A program made the position numbers and the translations under genes. This document shows positions 1-8,805 of a DNA stretch of 42,916 nt, piece by piece; the first letter of the stretch is position 1, and every line of letters starts with the position of its first letter. The stretch covers positions 1-42,916 of IMG/VR virus record IMGVR_UViG_3300032163_000032. The stretch is one strand, 5' to 3'. The notes below the pieces were generated by a model that searched no databases, was not told the DNA's origin, and saw only the letters and a list, made by a program, of their open reading frames with translations. This DNA comes from a virus.

Positions 1-171
1 ATTCAATCGGGTATATAAAAATTAAAAGACGAGTTATTTTACAGAGATATGACCAATAAATAGCGAGGCGAGGTAAGCACCGATAGCCGTCACAATACCA
101 CCAGCCGCCCCCCATCTGGCAGCTTTTATTTCCAGCTTATCGGTTTTATCGTCGAGACTTTTGCAGACCTT
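1..171. repeat. Left copy of 171-bp terminal redundancy
   Basis: Bases 1-171 recur at 42746-42916 in the same orientation. The only difference I find is T at 127 versus C at 42872. The repeat falls inside a gene (34-258, minus) and the right copy is cut off mid-gene, as expected when a circular or terminally redundant genome is written as a linear contig. It could be an assembly overlap or a true short terminal repeat; the sequence alone does not decide. Confidence 0.95.
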
Positions 172-258
172 GACTGATTCAACGGTATAGTCAAATAGGA
201 TGTTTAGTTTTGAATCAACATCCATCTGTGCAAATGTGTCTCTTGAAATTCCGTTCAT
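34..258 (-). CDS. Small single-pass membrane protein, last gene of the late operon
   Basis: 74 aa. The start at 258 is chosen because GGGGAGA lies 5-6 bases upstream; the longer reading frame would run into the upstream lectin-like gene. The N-terminal two thirds is charged and probably helical; the last 25 residues contain a hydrophobic stretch (AAGGIVTAIGAYLASLFIG) followed by a short tail. The layout of soluble helix followed by a C-terminal membrane segment resembles XhlA-like or accessory holin proteins, which is inference from shape only. It lies 13 bp downstream of the lectin-like gene and ends the morphogenesis transcript. A second, truncated copy of this gene begins in the right terminal repeat, where the mismatch changes an Ile codon (ATA) to Met (ATG). 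Confidence 0.75.
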   Translation of the reverse strand: MNGISRDTFAQMDVDSKLNILFDYTVESVKVCKSLDDKTDKLEIKAARWGAAGGIVTAIGAYLASLFIGHISVK

Positions 259-271
259 GTTGGTCTCCCCC

Positions 272-874
272 TTAAAATAATTGAAAAAAATCACTCGTAC
301 TTCCAGTAGGTGGCGGGTATTGGGCAACCACAATATTGTCAATATATACCTTTGTACCATCATTTGCGCCCTGTTGAAAATGCCAAACATTATTATAGGT
401 GTTTAGGGTCCTCATGGCTGCTCCGGCCTTAGCGATAGAACCATCTACATAAATATCGAATGTTCCCGCGGTCCAACTAAGATTATTGACCTCTAATAAG
501 TGCCAGGCATCTAACGAATAAGTTCCAATTTCATGGGCCGAAGAATCGTAATAATATAATTTACCATCCTTATTCCAATAAATCTGAATTATCTTTGTAC
601 CGTTCCCATGCATTATTACATTTGTCAGGCCCGCAGGTGTGCTTACCATGAGCATCCAGCATGATAGGGAATAGTCTGTGCCCGCAGTTACCGGAAAATG
701 TATATTAGCCGCGACAGCATTATTAACAAATGACATACTTCTCGATCCAGCATAATGTTGGGCCGTAGCAATTTGCACCACTCCATTATCTTTCGTCCAC
801 GTTATTCCCCCACCACTATTAACTATGGAATCGCCGTCGTTTCCCCATTCAAAATTATCAGATTGTGGTGTCAT
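272..874 (-). CDS. Concanavalin A/LamG-like beta-sandwich protein, probable tail-fibre accessory
   Basis: 200 aa. The pattern of alternating strands, with YSLSCWMLMV in the middle, W-H-L-L-E-V near residue 125 and FDIYVDGS-I-A followed by a VYIDNIVVAQ strand, is that of a LamG/concanavalin A-like carbohydrate-binding jelly roll. The family identity is my reading of the fold pattern, not a search. The start has AGAGG about 9 bases upstream. It follows the 598-aa tail fibre by 5 bp, so it is likely a receptor-binding or adhesin subunit attached to the tail tip. The C-terminus is proline-rich (YPPPTGSTSDFF), suggesting a flexible end. Confidence 0.65.
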   Translation of the reverse strand: MTPQSDNFEWGNDGDSIVNSGGGITWTKDNGVVQIATAQHYAGSRSMSFVNNAVAANIHFPVTAGTDYSLSCWMLMVSTPAGLTNVIMHGNGTKIIQIYWNKDGKLYYYDSSAHEIGTYSLDAWHLLEVNNLSWTAGTFDIYVDGSIAKAGAAMRTLNTYNNVWHFQQGANDGTKVYIDNIVVAQYPPPTGSTSDFFQLF

Positions 875-879
875 TATTT

Positions 880-2676
880 TTATGCCTCTTGAGCCGAAGC
901 TACACAGCCCCAGACAGAAGTCACGGTATTATAAATAAACCCGACAGTTAAAAGTTTACTAATAACGGTGGTGGTCGGCAATGCCACGCCCCTTGCTATA
1001 AAACTTGCCCCCCAAGATATTGCCCTTGCCGTACCATCATCCTTTATTCTTACGATTAATTTCTGAAAATTAGTCGGGGTCCCCGACAGATTGGTCGTCA
1101 TTGATGTGATCGCTTCCGCTAAGGCCGTGATCGTAACTGCATCACAGTTATCCGTATTGATCGTGGGTGTCGCGTGTGAGGTTATCGTTGTAATGCGTGC
1201 CGTGATTCTTTTATTCGTCAGGGTGTCCGTGGTCGCCCGGCCAACATAGGTATCCGTTCCCTGGAATGTTATTGTCGCATTATCTGTGCCAAAGGCAAGG
1301 GTGGCCGCTGTGGTAGGAGCAGTTACAGCCATTTTGTTTATGCTGGTCATGGCAGCCACACCCAGGATCGGCGTTACCAGGGTTGGGGAGGTATCCACCA
1401 CAAACTTTGTGCCAGTACCCGTTTGAGAAGCAATCGAAGTGGCAAGACCCACAGAGGTTATTACCCCACTTAGATTACCGGCAGCGTGAGAATGAAGTGT
1501 GGTTGCACCAGCATCCGTAAGATCGGTCCAATTAGAGGCAAAGCTCGCTCGGCTGGTTGCATCTGAAGCCAATAGATAAGCCGCATGGTCGTCATCCGCA
1601 AGACCTGTCAATGCACCGTGATCGGTAACGCCCGCAGCCACGGCGGCCCATGTGGTAATACCCGTTCCATCTGTTTGCAAGAAATACCCATTCGTACCCC
1701 CGGTAATGGGTAGGGTAAAGGTCCAAAGACCAGCTATATTTGCGGGTTGGATTATGATTTTTCCAGAAGTATTACCAGCCAAGGAAAGAACACCTTTGGT
1801 TGTGCCATCCTTACCAAGAGATAGGAGTTCTCCGGGAGCTAAAGTACCGGTGGCAATACCAACATTGCCATTTCCTAAAACGGTTATCTTATTCCTAAAA
1901 GTTGTTCCGTCGTATGAATTAATAGTAAGACGACCCTGGTCTGTTGTGCCATAGGCAAAATTTATAGCAAATTCATAAATATTTCCCATTGAATCAACAC
2001 CAAAACCAGACCTATTTCCAACACCACCGTTATAGACGTATTGTTTGAACCCGCCCCCACTACCCAAATCCAAGGTCGCCATCGGCGTGGTTGTTCCAAT
2101 GCCTAATAGGTAATTTACTTCATCATAAACAGAATTACCACCGAAATAGATTTTACCCTTAGTGGCGAAAGAAGTCGATGATAGTATTAGGTCATTGCTC
2201 GCAACGGTTCCCCCATAAATTGTTTGTCCACCAGTGCGGCCAGTAAGAAGAGCGTATTGAAGATGATCGTCAGCCGCGAGACCAGTTAATGCACCATGGG
2301 CCACAACCCCGCTTTCGCTACCAGCCCCGATAGCTGCATTTAGCTGCTGCGCTATCATGGTCAGCCTGTCCAACGCATTTTCATGGGTCTCTGCAGTGAA
2401 GGGGTCTCCCTCCACGTAATCGGTTAGTTGGGTCAAGGGAAGTATGCGAACAATAAGTATGGTCGTAAGATTAGCCGGAGGTAATGTAAAAACAACGCTT
2501 CCGCCCGTCATCGGAGGAGTGCCGGGAATGGTATAATCTATGTTCAATATTTTTAAGACACCCGAAACGTAAACGTATAGATCGGTTGCTTCAAAAAATT
2601 TAAAAGTGAAAGCAAAGGTGGTGTTCAAACCATCCCCGGTATAACTAACCTGATTATTTAAAGACGATACAGTCAT
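880..2676 (-). CDS. Tail fibre protein with T7-fibre-like N-terminal anchor
   Basis: 598 aa. Residues 1-117 resemble the N-terminal tail-attachment domain of T7-type fibres (F-F-E-A-T-D-L-Y-V-Y-V, then RILPLTQLTDYVEG and ENALDRLTMIAQQLN). Two copies of an HGALTGLA-DDDH motif (near residues 127 and 353), typical of fibre shafts, and a GIGTTTP repeat near 192 follow. The rest is Thr/Ala/Gly-rich beta-structure. The anchor is nearly the same as in the upstream 838-aa tailspike, so both products should attach to the same tail site or to each other. The start is preceded by AAGGAG. It probably sets host range together with the lectin-like protein just downstream. Confidence 0.9.
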   Translation of the reverse strand: MTVSSLNNQVSYTGDGLNTTFAFTFKFFEATDLYVYVSGVLKILNIDYTIPGTPPMTGGSVVFTLPPANLTTILIVRILPLTQLTDYVEGDPFTAETHENALDRLTMIAQQLNAAIGAGSESGVVAHGALTGLAADDHLQYALLTGRTGGQTIYGGTVASNDLILSSTSFATKGKIYFGGNSVYDEVNYLLGIGTTTPMATLDLGSGGGFKQYVYNGGVGNRSGFGVDSMGNIYEFAINFAYGTTDQGRLTINSYDGTTFRNKITVLGNGNVGIATGTLAPGELLSLGKDGTTKGVLSLAGNTSGKIIIQPANIAGLWTFTLPITGGTNGYFLQTDGTGITTWAAVAAGVTDHGALTGLADDDHAAYLLASDATSRASFASNWTDLTDAGATTLHSHAAGNLSGVITSVGLATSIASQTGTGTKFVVDTSPTLVTPILGVAAMTSINKMAVTAPTTAATLAFGTDNATITFQGTDTYVGRATTDTLTNKRITARITTITSHATPTINTDNCDAVTITALAEAITSMTTNLSGTPTNFQKLIVRIKDDGTARAISWGASFIARGVALPTTTVISKLLTVGFIYNTVTSVWGCVASAQEA

Positions 2677-2687
2677 TGTTATACTCC

Positions 2688-5204
2688 TTAGTTCGGAACC
2701 CTGAGTAATCTATATCCGGTTCCACCAGTATCGGGCGCACCAACCGTAACCTGTTGTAGTGCCCCATTTATAAATAACCATATTGGGTTTGTTGGGTCTG
2801 CATTTGGACTAATATTGAGATATTGTACGGCGGTTGATCCGTTATACCTTGAAACCGAAAGACCATAATCATTTGAATCGTTCTCATTATTCATTATATC
2901 CCAATAACGTACCCCATCTGGTCTTCTTAACCGTATATATGGGCTGGACCCCCTTAGCCATAGGGTTTTTATACCTAATATTTCTCCGGTATCAGTCTGG
3001 CCAGTCACCATCGTTAAGGGAAGGGTATAATTACCCGCATAATCTAATGGTGGTGTGTATTGACTATCGGCAGTATAATAGGGATAGAAAATAAGTGCCG
3101 GGTAAGTAGTGGCGGTCCAGGGATAGGTAGTAACATACTTAACCCCACCTATAATTGGGCTTCCTATGAAAGTTATATTTGCGGGAAAGGCTTCATGCCC
3201 ACTAATCGGTTCTACCTGTACCCCTATTCCGGCTGCTACTCCATCAACCCTATCAAAAAGGGTTCGATTAAAAACAATATGATCTGCATATCCAAGCCGT
3301 AATCCTATCGAAGTTGTATTACCGCTTCTTTGAAAACGACACGAATTAAAGGTCAGTTCAGAAACGTTTAGGCTTCCCGCACCGGCTATATCTAATCCAT
3401 TAGCGGTGCTACCATAAGGACCCTCCATAACAACGTGTGTCCATGTCTGGAATTGGCTTCCTGGACCATACGCTCCGGTGCTATGAATCTTTACCGCATA
3501 TCCTCCCTGCCATTTATAACCGGTTACATTATCAACCTTCAGACGGACACCATAATTCACATCCAGAAGGCAAGATGCTGAATTATTGCCATCGAGAACT
3601 AAATCCTGAATCGAACACCCCTCAACGTCTCCATTGACTTGCAGTAGGGTTCCACCCGATGTTCCCGTCCATTGAAGGACGGTAGCCCCATTATAAGAAC
3701 CAGCACTAACATACGTAGCCCCACCAACACCCTTGAGGGTGATTCCGTTTCTGGTGGATAAACCCGATCCCCCACCATTCCCAATCGTCAGCATTACCCC
3801 AATTCCAGCTACCGGCCCAATTAATTTTACTATTTTCCCTGTGGCTGGAAGGGCATCAAGGGCTGCCTGTATAGCCGTATGGTCGTTGGTTCCGGTACAA
3901 ACTACAACAATGGTTCCCGCTTCACTTGCGATAGTGGTTGCACCCGTGAAATAGGCGGGTTGTCCGGCAACACCAGTACCATATATATTTCCACCGCCAG
4001 TTAAATTAATGTCGGCCCAACTCCAAACCCCGTTCACATTCTTGAGCCATTGGGTTCCAACAGCTTGGATAAGGGGAAGGGTATAAGAAATTGGTACAGA
4101 TTGGGTTGCGCCAGGTACAAAACCCGTTGCGTAACCCAGGGTATTTTTCAAATAAAGTCCATAACTATGCCCCAACAATCCGACGGTTAATATACCCATT
4201 GCATCGGTTGTTCCAGTTAAACTAATACCTTGTCCAGCAGTAGGGCGTATCTCCATATTTCCAGAAGAATCCCCACAAATGAATCCACCGCCAGGAAATC
4301 CCATAACGGGTTTGTTATATGTACCATGATAATAAAATCGAGAGATTTCTTGATTCTTTGAACCTATGATTACCGGAGCATCCGCCTTATTCCAAATATA
4401 AGCATATCCTCCATAAGTTGTGAAAGCCGAGGAGTTCATTCTTAAATAAAACTGATCTGCTGCCGTATCATTTCCCAAACTTATCTGATTGTATGAACCT
4501 GTTCCGGCAGAGATATTTCGCGTAGTCAATGAAACCTTCCCGCCAGTATAGGAACCCAAAATACTTAATTCGTGTTTCGTATAATCATGCGTAAAAATTC
4601 CCGCATCTACACTAAGGATACCACCCGCATTAATCTGAACGTCTTTATCTGTACCACCCACCGTTAAACTATAGGATGGAGTAACCCAACCTGGAATTAA
4701 TTGCCCACCACTATTAATCACCGTTTGAATTTGGCCCAACGTTCCAATGGGTAATCTATCGGTAACGTTACTTATATTCCGATAGATACTGTCTCCAATG
4801 GTGGTCATGGGATCGGACATACCACCAGGAATAATCCCACCGCCCCCACCTATGGCTGTATTGAGTTGCTGCACAATCATGGTAAGACGATCCAACGCAT
4901 TTTCATGGGTCTCTGCAGCAAAAAGCGCACCCTCAACATAATCCGTTAATTGAGTGAGGGGTAATATGCGTTGAATCAATACCGCAGTTCCGGCAGGAGG
5001 ACCAGTTACAAATACAACATTACCGGATGTTAATGGCATGATCCCCGGAACCGTATAATCCATGTTTAAGGTTTGTAATACACCGGCAACGTAAACATAT
5101 AAATCTGCCGCTTCAAAAATCTTAAATGCAAAAGGAAATATTTTATTAAGGGGAGTACCCCCACCAGTATAGGACATTGTATTGGTTGTGGATGCAACAG
5201 TCAT
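2688..5204 (-). CDS. Tailspike with T7-like anchor and pectate-lyase-type beta-helix
   Basis: 838 aa. Residues 1-118 are the same anchor domain as in the neighbouring fibre. A spacer of beta-rich Gly/Thr sequence follows. From about residue 430, a TGTNDHTAIQAALDALPATG motif opens a right-handed parallel beta-helix of the pectate lyase 3 type (turns around 460-690, including C-S-I-Q-D-L-V-L-D-G-N-N). Such domains bind or cleave surface polysaccharide. I cannot name the catalytic residues. It starts 1 bp after the internal virion gene with GAGG upstream. Together with the next two genes it makes a three-part host-recognition set. Confidence 0.88.
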   Translation of the reverse strand: MTVASTTNTMSYTGGGTPLNKIFPFAFKIFEAADLYVYVAGVLQTLNMDYTVPGIMPLTSGNVVFVTGPPAGTAVLIQRILPLTQLTDYVEGALFAAETHENALDRLTMIVQQLNTAIGGGGGIIPGGMSDPMTTIGDSIYRNISNVTDRLPIGTLGQIQTVINSGGQLIPGWVTPSYSLTVGGTDKDVQINAGGILSVDAGIFTHDYTKHELSILGSYTGGKVSLTTRNISAGTGSYNQISLGNDTAADQFYLRMNSSAFTTYGGYAYIWNKADAPVIIGSKNQEISRFYYHGTYNKPVMGFPGGGFICGDSSGNMEIRPTAGQGISLTGTTDAMGILTVGLLGHSYGLYLKNTLGYATGFVPGATQSVPISYTLPLIQAVGTQWLKNVNGVWSWADINLTGGGNIYGTGVAGQPAYFTGATTIASEAGTIVVVCTGTNDHTAIQAALDALPATGKIVKLIGPVAGIGVMLTIGNGGGSGLSTRNGITLKGVGGATYVSAGSYNGATVLQWTGTSGGTLLQVNGDVEGCSIQDLVLDGNNSASCLLDVNYGVRLKVDNVTGYKWQGGYAVKIHSTGAYGPGSQFQTWTHVVMEGPYGSTANGLDIAGAGSLNVSELTFNSCRFQRSGNTTSIGLRLGYADHIVFNRTLFDRVDGVAAGIGVQVEPISGHEAFPANITFIGSPIIGGVKYVTTYPWTATTYPALIFYPYYTADSQYTPPLDYAGNYTLPLTMVTGQTDTGEILGIKTLWLRGSSPYIRLRRPDGVRYWDIMNNENDSNDYGLSVSRYNGSTAVQYLNISPNADPTNPIWLFINGALQQVTVGAPDTGGTGYRLLRVPN

Positions 5205-5205
5205 T

Positions 5206-8200
5206 TTATTTTACCTCTTTGGTTGGTTCCGTAAGTTGTTTTTCAAGGGCCTTAAGATCGACCCCGGTTTCTTCAAGCATTGCCTTTTCTCTTTTAGGCA
5301 TACGATCAAAGAAAATTTTAAAAAATAATTCCGGCTTATCCCCCTCAGTCATACCCTTACCGGCCTGTCTTATTCCGTTCAGCATTTCAGATATAATGTA
5401 TCCCTTCTGTGCATCCCCCATGGCCGTAAAATCTTTCGAGGATACGAGTGGGTCCATCACCTGAGTTGATAATTCCCCCATGTGTTTCTTGATAAGGTTA
5501 TCGGCTTCAGGGTTTCCGGTTGAATGAAATATTTCTGCATATTGAAAACCGAGCCTATCCAATTCTTTCTCGAAAGAATTTTTCGTACTAATAGCAAGTC
5601 CCGTTACCTGTCTTAATACTGGCAATTCCCTTGTCACCGGACCCTCTTTAGTCGGAGAATATAATTCAGGTAACGTTCTATCCAACCATGGCATCTTTTC
5701 TTTTATCGGACCCCAGAACGGATCGCTTCTTTTTTCTCGTACAATGTATTTATCAAAACCAGATATAAATTCCTTAATCTGATTAAATGGTGTTAGGAAT
5801 CCACCCACTAATTCACCGGCCATAGATTTAACCAAATCTGCCGCCTTCTGCGGATCGCCGGTTCGGGATATGGCATTAAAGATTTGATCCATGGCATAAA
5901 GCCCCATTCCGGCCCTCATATTAGAACTAAATACCCCAAGGGCAATATCCTTAGATGTCAGCCTATCAAGGTTCCCATGAATTAATTTATGGGTCACATC
6001 TGCCATAAAGAGATACGATGCGAACGGGTTAAATGGTCTGGTGTCTATTACTTTATCTCCGGCCTGTATCTCATACCATTTCTCGCCAGCATATTCTGAA
6101 TCCCTAAAGAAATAGGCCAGACCCAACATGATGGTTCCCAGGGTAGCCCTGGATAGAACGTGCATATCCCCGTTTGCGATTGCGGTTCTCTCTTGTTTGC
6201 TTAATAGCTTCAGGAACCCGGTTGGATTGTATTCAAAAACAAATTTAGTGCTATTCACAAAAAACCGTGGAAACGGCATAATGAATGAAACACCGGGAAA
6301 ATTATTTACAAATTTAACGAGAGCGTCTCCGACACCACCCTTCTTCGGGGCCTGTGCAAATGTCATCTCTAATGCACGATCTACAGCATATTGAATAGTC
6401 TCTTGTGGGATCGCACCAACCTTATTCTCTTCTATGATTTTAACCAGGTCTCTTCCTTCCGTACTCAATTTCTGTTCAAGGCTTGCCTTAAACACCCCGT
6501 TACGAAAAAGAAATTCCTGAAATCTATTCACCGTATTCAATATGTCAACACCCTTGCCAATAGCATGACCCATCTGGCCGGGCTCAATGTCTGCCATATA
6601 ACTGCCGTAGAGCCTGTCGTATTCTTTAGGGAACAGTTTTAAGACGGTCTCGGTTATCTTCTTGCTGGTACTCCTCCTAATGATATCCACTAATTGCTGA
6701 ACCCCATCCATAGGAGAAGTTGTTACCTCTTTTCCGGTTAACTTCTGTAGACCGGAGTCGATACCTTTTTCAAAAACATCGAGTCCTACCCTACCTAATT
6801 GGGTTTCAAGGTTCCTTGCGGATGTGCTTAACTGCGTGACCAACATACCACGCCGAATCTGATCGAATGATTTCCAAAGACTACGAACCCTATCCCATGG
6901 GGAAGGAATTTTATTAATATCATGTAATTCCCTCATAGCTTCCGCAAATTGTGGATATTTTGTTTCCAATCTTTGAGACTCAAGACCTAATTCTCCTAAT
7001 TTACGACCCCAGGAACTTGCCTCTTCTTTTAATGTCTTGGCAAAATCCTCTACACCCATTCCATACTTTTGCATAATCTCTTGATACCTTGCTGGATCAG
7101 CCATAAACTCTTCTGCCAACTGTTCGCTCATAAGTTTCTTGGGATCACGTACAATACCTCTTTCGAGCATAGATTCGGTTCCGGCCTGAGCCATCTCTTT
7201 TTCTGGACCATACCGGAGTGTCATTTCTAATGGGGATTCTCCGGTAACACCACCACCATCAAACATGGTGTCCCGCATATAGATTTGAAAAAATTTATTC
7301 ACATCAGATTTTGGTATGGTTAAATAATAACTTTCGTCAATACCTGGTTTATATGGACCCTCTTTAAGTAATCCGGCCTTCCATAACGGATCAATAATTT
7401 TATTGTCACCACTGATTTGTACCGTTATTTTATCCCCGGTTGAATGAGTATCTATTGTAATGATTCCATTTTGATTGAGTCCACGAACCAATAATTCTGC
7501 CTCTGGACCCTCATTGCTTTTTATTTCTTGATATACGCTTTCTGGTTCAATAAATTTTTCCGGCAACGACTCCCGCATATTATCTGGTTGCCTACCCTCA
7601 CCTTCACGCAACGCAGAGGTAATCTTATCGCGGGTTAAAAATTCTCCGTTCTTATCCACATATCCATCAATTAGTTTTTCATCATAGGACAATCCGTTTC
7701 GATCTATGGTCTGTGCGTGTATTTCACCGGGTTTGGATTCATACGTTTTACCGTCATACTGAACCGCCTTCCTCAACTCTAAATCCTTAATCATGGTATC
7801 CATTGAATCGGTATTGGAAATATCAAGAATGGTTTGCGCAACCTTATCCGGGTCTAATGACTGTATCTCTTTTACTATTGCATTATCGGCAAGCGATTTT
7901 AACTGAACACGCATAGATGGGGTCTTGGAAGCAAAATAAATATCCATGAGATAATTAAATCCCATTTGACCCAATTCTTTTTTATCAATGGTTCCATCCT
8001 TAATTCCGGTTACGAAATCATCGAAGGTAAACCACTGACCAACACCAGCCCGTATCTTATCCATGACCGCCAATGTGGTAGCGATCCGTAGGGGTTGGGT
8101 GGGAACAGCACCCATCAACGGATAAATAACTCCGGTTAATGTTCCCATTGCGGTTGATTTAAGAATATCCAATCCGTAATTTCCGAAATCAGGATCATCT

Positions 8201-8805
8201 AAAAATGCGGGAATAATACGGGACAGGCCAGAGGCAATACCTAACTGAGCTCCGCCCTGGGTAAGTAATTGCGCCATTCCTTTCAAACCGGATGCGGTAG
8301 GAGTAAGCCTTGAACCTAATAATAATTTGCCGGCTTTAAATGGACCCGCAATGAATCCGGCAAGTTCAGCACCAGCACCGGCTATAACTCCGGGTATGGT
8401 TTGTGGTCGCTCAACCTTACCGCCGAGAAGTTCAGAAATTCCTCCGGTAAGACCAGATAACCCCTGTGCCAATACACGTTGAAACTCCACATCAGTTTCG
8501 TCAGAAGCAATCCTATCGTCAAGCAATACCCCATAATTAGATTCCAATTCTCCCCTCATGGTCGCATCCATTTTTGTAGGGGTTGGCCGTTTCGGGGTTT
8601 CCGAAATACCGAGATAATCCCTTGCCCGTTGCAATAAGGATTTATTTACTTGCGTGTCGGCATAGGTTTGTGTGAATCCAAAATGATCGGCAACCTCACG
8701 ATCAGAAAACCCGGCAGCCCTCAGTTCGGAACCTTGCTTACTAATATGCTGATTGATTTCTGCGTCAGAAAATCCAGCTTGTTGCAATTCTTGGACCGTA
8801 TCCAT
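5206..8805 (-). CDS. Large internal virion protein, T7 gp16-like by position
   Basis: 1199 aa. Size, position (last protein before the fibres) and composition match the largest internal core or ejection protein of podoviruses. The N-terminus carries two related 'GFSD-E--xHF' helical motifs (near residues 12 and 32). A long helical body follows, with an Ala/Gly-rich hydrophobic region near 140-260 and membrane-like stretches in the C-terminal third (for example around ATLGTIMLGLAYFF). I see no lytic transglycosylase motif, unlike T7 gp16. The ATG shares one base with the stop of the preceding gene (TAATG), so the pair is probably translationally coupled. Function in DNA ejection is inferred from synteny. 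Confidence 0.75.
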   Translation of the reverse strand: MDTVQELQQAGFSDAEINQHISKQGSELRAAGFSDREVADHFGFTQTYADTQVNKSLLQRARDYLGISETPKRPTPTKMDATMRGELESNYGVLLDDRIASDETDVEFQRVLAQGLSGLTGGISELLGGKVERPQTIPGVIAGAGAELAGFIAGPFKAGKLLLGSRLTPTASGLKGMAQLLTQGGAQLGIASGLSRIIPAFLDDPDFGNYGLDILKSTAMGTLTGVIYPLMGAVPTQPLRIATTLAVMDKIRAGVGQWFTFDDFVTGIKDGTIDKKELGQMGFNYLMDIYFASKTPSMRVQLKSLADNAIVKEIQSLDPDKVAQTILDISNTDSMDTMIKDLELRKAVQYDGKTYESKPGEIHAQTIDRNGLSYDEKLIDGYVDKNGEFLTRDKITSALREGEGRQPDNMRESLPEKFIEPESVYQEIKSNEGPEAELLVRGLNQNGIITIDTHSTGDKITVQISGDNKIIDPLWKAGLLKEGPYKPGIDESYYLTIPKSDVNKFFQIYMRDTMFDGGGVTGESPLEMTLRYGPEKEMAQAGTESMLERGIVRDPKKLMSEQLAEEFMADPARYQEIMQKYGMGVEDFAKTLKEEASSWGRKLGELGLESQRLETKYPQFAEAMRELHDINKIPSPWDRVRSLWKSFDQIRRGMLVTQLSTSARNLETQLGRVGLDVFEKGIDSGLQKLTGKEVTTSPMDGVQQLVDIIRRSTSKKITETVLKLFPKEYDRLYGSYMADIEPGQMGHAIGKGVDILNTVNRFQEFLFRNGVFKASLEQKLSTEGRDLVKIIEENKVGAIPQETIQYAVDRALEMTFAQAPKKGGVGDALVKFVNNFPGVSFIMPFPRFFVNSTKFVFEYNPTGFLKLLSKQERTAIANGDMHVLSRATLGTIMLGLAYFFRDSEYAGEKWYEIQAGDKVIDTRPFNPFASYLFMADVTHKLIHGNLDRLTSKDIALGVFSSNMRAGMGLYAMDQIFNAISRTGDPQKAADLVKSMAGELVGGFLTPFNQIKEFISGFDKYIVREKRSDPFWGPIKEKMPWLDRTLPELYSPTKEGPVTRELPVLRQVTGLAISTKNSFEKELDRLGFQYAEIFHSTGNPEADNLIKKHMGELSTQVMDPLVSSKDFTAMGDAQKGYIISEMLNGIRQAGKGMTEGDKPELFFKIFFDRMPKREKAMLEETGVDLKALEKQLTEPTKEVK

